Below are positions 61,546 to 64,000 of a stretch of 64,000 bases of DNA, in pieces. Source of the stretch: Halotia wernerae (lineage in GTDB: Bacteria; Cyanobacteriota; Cyanobacteriia; Cyanobacteriales; Nostocaceae). Below the pieces are notes generated by a model, which saw only the letters and a program-made list of their open reading frames with translations, was not told the origin of the DNA and ran no database searches. Where the stretch lies: contig JAYGHB010000004.1 in assembly GCA_034931985.1 (NCBI GenBank), positions 62,001-126,000 on the forward strand, in the 5' to 3' direction. The first letter of the stretch is position 1, and every line of letters starts with the position of its first letter. Both the position numbers and the translations under genes were made by a program.

Positions 61546-62244
61546 ATGCTAAAAATCTCTAACCTCAACGTCTACTACGGCGAAAGCCATATTCTCCGCA
61601 ATGTTGATTTGAGCGTACCATCTGGGCAAATGGTCTGCCTCATTGGACGCAATGGCGTAGGTAAATCCACATTGCTTAAAACAATTATCGGGTTACTCAA
61701 ACCCCGCACTGGTACAATTAACTTTGCCGGGGAATTAATCAACTCCAAATCTCCAGACCAAAGAGCAAAAAAGGGAATTGGTTATGTTCCCCAAGGGCGA
61801 GAAATTATTCCCCGTTTAACAGTCAAAGAAAATCTTTTATTGGGATTAGAAGCTAGACGTAAACCAGTAAATAAAGCAGAAATCCCCGAAGAGATTTTTA
61901 GCTTATTCCCTATATTGAAAACTATGCTTTCGCGGATGGGTGGTGATTTAAGTGGAGGACAGCAGCAACAATTAGCGATCGCTCGTGCTTTAATGGGACA
62001 ACCCCAATTACTCGTCTTAGATGAACCTACCGAAGGTATTCAACCTTCCATCATCCTAGAAATTGAAGCCGCAGTCCGCCGCATCGTCGCCACCACAGGC
62101 ATTTCTGTTTTGTTGGTAGAGCAACACTTACACTTTGTTCGTCAGGCTGATTACTATTACGCTATGCAAAAAGGCGGTATTGTCTCCTCTGGTTCTACTA
62201 ATGAACTTAGTCAAGATGTGATTCAACAGTTTTTAGCGGTTTAA
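61546..62244 (+). CDS. urtE: Urea ABC transporter ATP-binding protein UrtE
   Basis: A 232-residue ATPase: Walker A LIGRNGVGKSTLLKT, Q-loop YVPQGREIIPRLTV, signature LSGGQQQQLAIARAL, Walker B LLVLDEPTEGIQPS (EPTEGIQPS is typical of UrtE) and LLVEQHLHFV. It is the last urt gene, separated from urtD by 2.7 kb of unrelated DNA. The promoter must be local or transcription must cross that insert. Confidence 0.93.
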   Translation: MLKISNLNVYYGESHILRNVDLSVPSGQMVCLIGRNGVGKSTLLKTIIGLLKPRTGTINFAGELINSKSPDQRAKKGIGYVPQGREIIPRLTVKENLLLGLEARRKPVNKAEIPEEIFSLFPILKTMLSRMGGDLSGGQQQQLAIARALMGQPQLLVLDEPTEGIQPSIILEIEAAVRRIVATTGISVLLVEQHLHFVRQADYYYAMQKGGIVSSGSTNELSQDVIQQFLAV

Positions 62245-62977
62245 TTATTGGTATTTTGATCTCAATGGATTCTGAAGCAATCAAATCTGCGGCTTCTTGC
62301 AAAAGTTCATCTTGTTCCTGTTTAATTACTTTTAAGCGGCTAGATATTTCTGTCAATCTTTGCTGCTTATATTGATAGATTGTGTGAGAATTAGTAGATA
62401 ATAAGGTAGGTGGATTATTAGTTACTTTATTGCCTTTTATGTATTGAATAGCAAAGCTGCTAACTTTCGGCAATGATAAAATGATCGCTTTAATCAAAGT
62501 TTGAATTAATCTTAAGGGTACTTGGAGTATTGACCAACTAGCTTGCTCAATCAAACGCATAATTGCTTTAATAATGCTCCATACTAAAGCAATCCCAAAA
62601 AGCAAAATTACTAAACTTATAATTGGATGATTAGCAGCCCAACCTAATATTTGAAACAACCGCAAAAATACAGGATGTTGTGTCAGCCAACCATCAAAAG
62701 AAGCAGCAATCGCACTTTGAACTGCTGCTGATGTTGTACTCTTAACTTGTTCAGCTGTTTGCCAACTTTGTTCTAAAGAACCTTTAGCTTGCTCAAAAGT
62801 TGTAGTAACTGTATCAATTGCTTTATCGGTCGTTGTAGTTGTTGTTTCCCTCAAAGACTCCCCAACTTGCTGTGCTGAGTTGGTTAGAGAATTTACACTT
62901 TCGCCGACAAAATTTTTGATATTTTGCCAGCGTTGTAACACTTCATCAGGCAAATGTATGTCTACTTGAGGTGTCAT
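62207..62977 (-). CDS. Hypothetical protein with membrane segments and apolipoprotein-like helix
   Basis: A 256-residue protein. Residues 10-100 form a Thr/Ser/Gln-rich amphipathic helix (TTTTDKAIDTVTTTFEQAKG). There are two hydrophobic segments (HPIISLVILLFGIALVWSII and a following amphipathic one) and a C-terminal coiled-coil (LTEISSRLKVIKQEQDELLQ). ATG 62977 is preferred over 62992. The 3' end overlaps the urtE end by 38 bases (convergent). Function unknown; a membrane-shaping or anchoring role is possible. Confidence 0.6.
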   Translation of the reverse strand: MTPQVDIHLPDEVLQRWQNIKNFVGESVNSLTNSAQQVGESLRETTTTTTDKAIDTVTTTFEQAKGSLEQSWQTAEQVKSTTSAAVQSAIAASFDGWLTQHPVFLRLFQILGWAANHPIISLVILLFGIALVWSIIKAIMRLIEQASWSILQVPLRLIQTLIKAIILSLPKVSSFAIQYIKGNKVTNNPPTLLSTNSHTIYQYKQQRLTEISSRLKVIKQEQDELLQEAADLIASESIEIKIPIIKPLKTVESHLD

Positions 62978-63279
62978 AAAATATTTCACCAACGCTGAAA
63001 TCGAACTCGCAACCCATCTTTAGGGCAATTTTTAGGAATCAAGACCGTATCGAAACTTTGATTAGGCAATATCCCCCAATAATAGCTGCAAAGAAGATAG
63101 GCAGCAACAATCTTCATTTCCATAGTAGATGAGCTTACCCTGACGCGATTAGGGACTTCCAAAAAAGAAATTATCCAGTTACGGTGTTTAACCTAATACC
63201 ACTTCTTTTAAAATCAAGGTTTTTTGCAAAATGGGGATGCTTTCCTAATTTCTCTAGCTGGGATTATTTGAACTATAAT
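62978..63279. other. Intergenic region, nothing recognised
   Basis: About 300 AT-rich bases between the hypothetical gene and the end of the ROK gene. No repeat, RNA or clear regulatory element was seen. Confidence 0.5.
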
Positions 63280-64000
63280 CTACAATTTTAGATGATGTTG
63301 CCACGCCAATTTTGCTGCACCCACTATTCCCGCCGAATTGCCCAATTCTGCGGGTAGAATTTGTAACCCCACACGAGATGTAGGCATGACTCGCTTCTCA
63401 ATTTCTGCCTTAATATCTGGTAAGAAAAACTGAAAACTAGCGCTAACACCACCACCTATGATGATTGCTTCCGGTGTCAGGACGTAAATCAAACTAGTTA
63501 AACCAATGCCCAACTCTCTACCATATTCTTGCCAAAATATCAAGCTATCTGTATTTCCTGCTTGAGCAAGAGCGCCCAATTCTGCTGGTTCTTTGCCAGT
63601 GCGCCGGCGAATTGCCGTCACTGAAGCATACTGTTCTAAAGAACCTTGATTACCACTCTTGCACGTTGGCCCATTGGGGTTGAAAGAGATTAAACCCAAT
63701 TCTCCAGCTGCTCCTTGATGTCCCGTAAACAGTTGTCCACCCATAATAATTGCACCACCAACTCCAGTCCCCAAAGTCAACAAAATGAAATTTTGCCAAC
63801 GGCGACCGGCTCCCAACCAAGCTTCTCCCAATGCCGCACAGTTAGCATCGTTAGCAATCACAGTCGGTTTGCCAGTTTTAGCTTCTAACCAGTCTGCCAA
63901 AGGGACATCGTGCCATCCTGGCAAGTTGATAGCGATTTTGGCAATACGTCCAGTTGCATCAGCGGGGCCGGGAGTACCAACACCAATAGCAACAGTTTGA
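63280..64000 (-). CDS. ROK-family sugar kinase (glucokinase-like), 5' part outside window
   Basis: The frame is open to the right edge, so the N-terminus is missing. Motifs: VGTPGPADATG, VIANDANCAALGEAWLGAGR, LLTLGTGVGGAIIMGGQLFT (phosphate-binding), HQGAAGELG (ROK His) and IIIGGGVSASFQFF. The zinc motif, usually CxCGxxGCxE, is CKSGNQGSLE here, losing two of three Cys, so zinc binding may be lost or altered. It probably phosphorylates glucose or a related sugar. Confidence 0.87.
   Translation of the reverse strand, partial: QTVAIGVGTPGPADATGRIAKIAINLPGWHDVPLADWLEAKTGKPTVIANDANCAALGEAWLGAGRRWQNFILLTLGTGVGGAIIMGGQLFTGHQGAAGELGLISFNPNGPTCKSGNQGSLEQYASVTAIRRRTGKEPAELGALAQAGNTDSLIFWQEYGRELGIGLTSLIYVLTPEAIIIGGGVSASFQFFLPDIKAEIEKRVMPTSRVGLQILPAELGNSAGIVGAAKLAWQHHLKL

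Noticed and set aside
1..64000. tRNA, rRNA or CRISPR arrays
   Set aside because: None was recognised by eye on either strand; a tRNAscan or CRISPR search was not possible here.

Overview
The window comes from a filamentous, phycoerythrin-making cyanobacterium of the Nostocales (Nostoc-like). Pointers are a complete C-phycoerythrin locus with its lyases, abundant HIP1-type GCGATCGC octamers, WD40/STAND ATPases, ELWxxDGT/RTX secreted proteins, a PEP-CTERM protein, a urea ABC transporter (urt), and the dispersed palindromes and MITE-like repeats common in these genomes. It is a draft assembly: two 100-N gaps (16857-16956 and 21427-21526) sit inside repeat-rich genes.

Layout. 0-2.3 kb: a gene fragment, a cobalamin-trafficking (MMADHC-like) protein and a heme-dependent N-demethylase-like protein. 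2.3-10.7 kb (minus strand): an ABC1 kinase with a small membrane protein, then a two-gene operon of a P-loop ATPase and a 1550-residue STAND/WD40 protein. 10.8-11.5 kb: a decayed IscB (OMEGA) remnant and palindromic repeats. 11.6-25.1 kb: sdhA, two L,D-transpeptidases bracketing two tandem ELWxxDGT giant proteins and a PEP-CTERM protein, then KDPG aldolase. 25.3-30.5 kb: a Pho-box-like array, a leader hairpin and a 1539-residue secreted phosphate-scavenging fusion (PhoX, phytase-like, GDPD, RTX). 30.7-34.6 kb: a degenerate IS4 element and remains of toxin-antitoxin genes, then a TetR regulator divergent from a FAD monooxygenase.

35.8-42.0 kb is the most unusual part. Minus-strand accessory genes are separated by sites that look like integron attC recombination sites, and the run ends at an attI-like core followed by a divergent N-terminal remnant of an integron-type integrase. 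The cassettes carry a methyltransferase, a PIN toxin with a small partner, a DUF998 protein, a CARF-RelE protein (Cami1-like, a CRISPR-signalling effector), a retropepsin-like protein and a DUF2867 protein. I read this as a degraded chromosomal integron.

42.3-49.1 kb is a phycoerythrin island: an HExxH protein, a CpeS-type lyase, a 55-residue NblA, cpeBA, the lyase pair cpeYZ, and a second divergent phycoerythrin beta/alpha pair that keeps all bilin-binding cysteines. 49.1-54.0 kb holds a phosphatase, 5-formyl-THF cyclo-ligase, MTA phosphorylase and a FAD oxidoreductase. 54.2-62.2 kb is the urea transporter urtABCD-urtE, with urtE separated from urtD by a Uma2 protein, hemJ, MITEs and a broken DUF433/DUF5615 toxin-antitoxin pair. 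The window ends inside a ROK-family sugar kinase.
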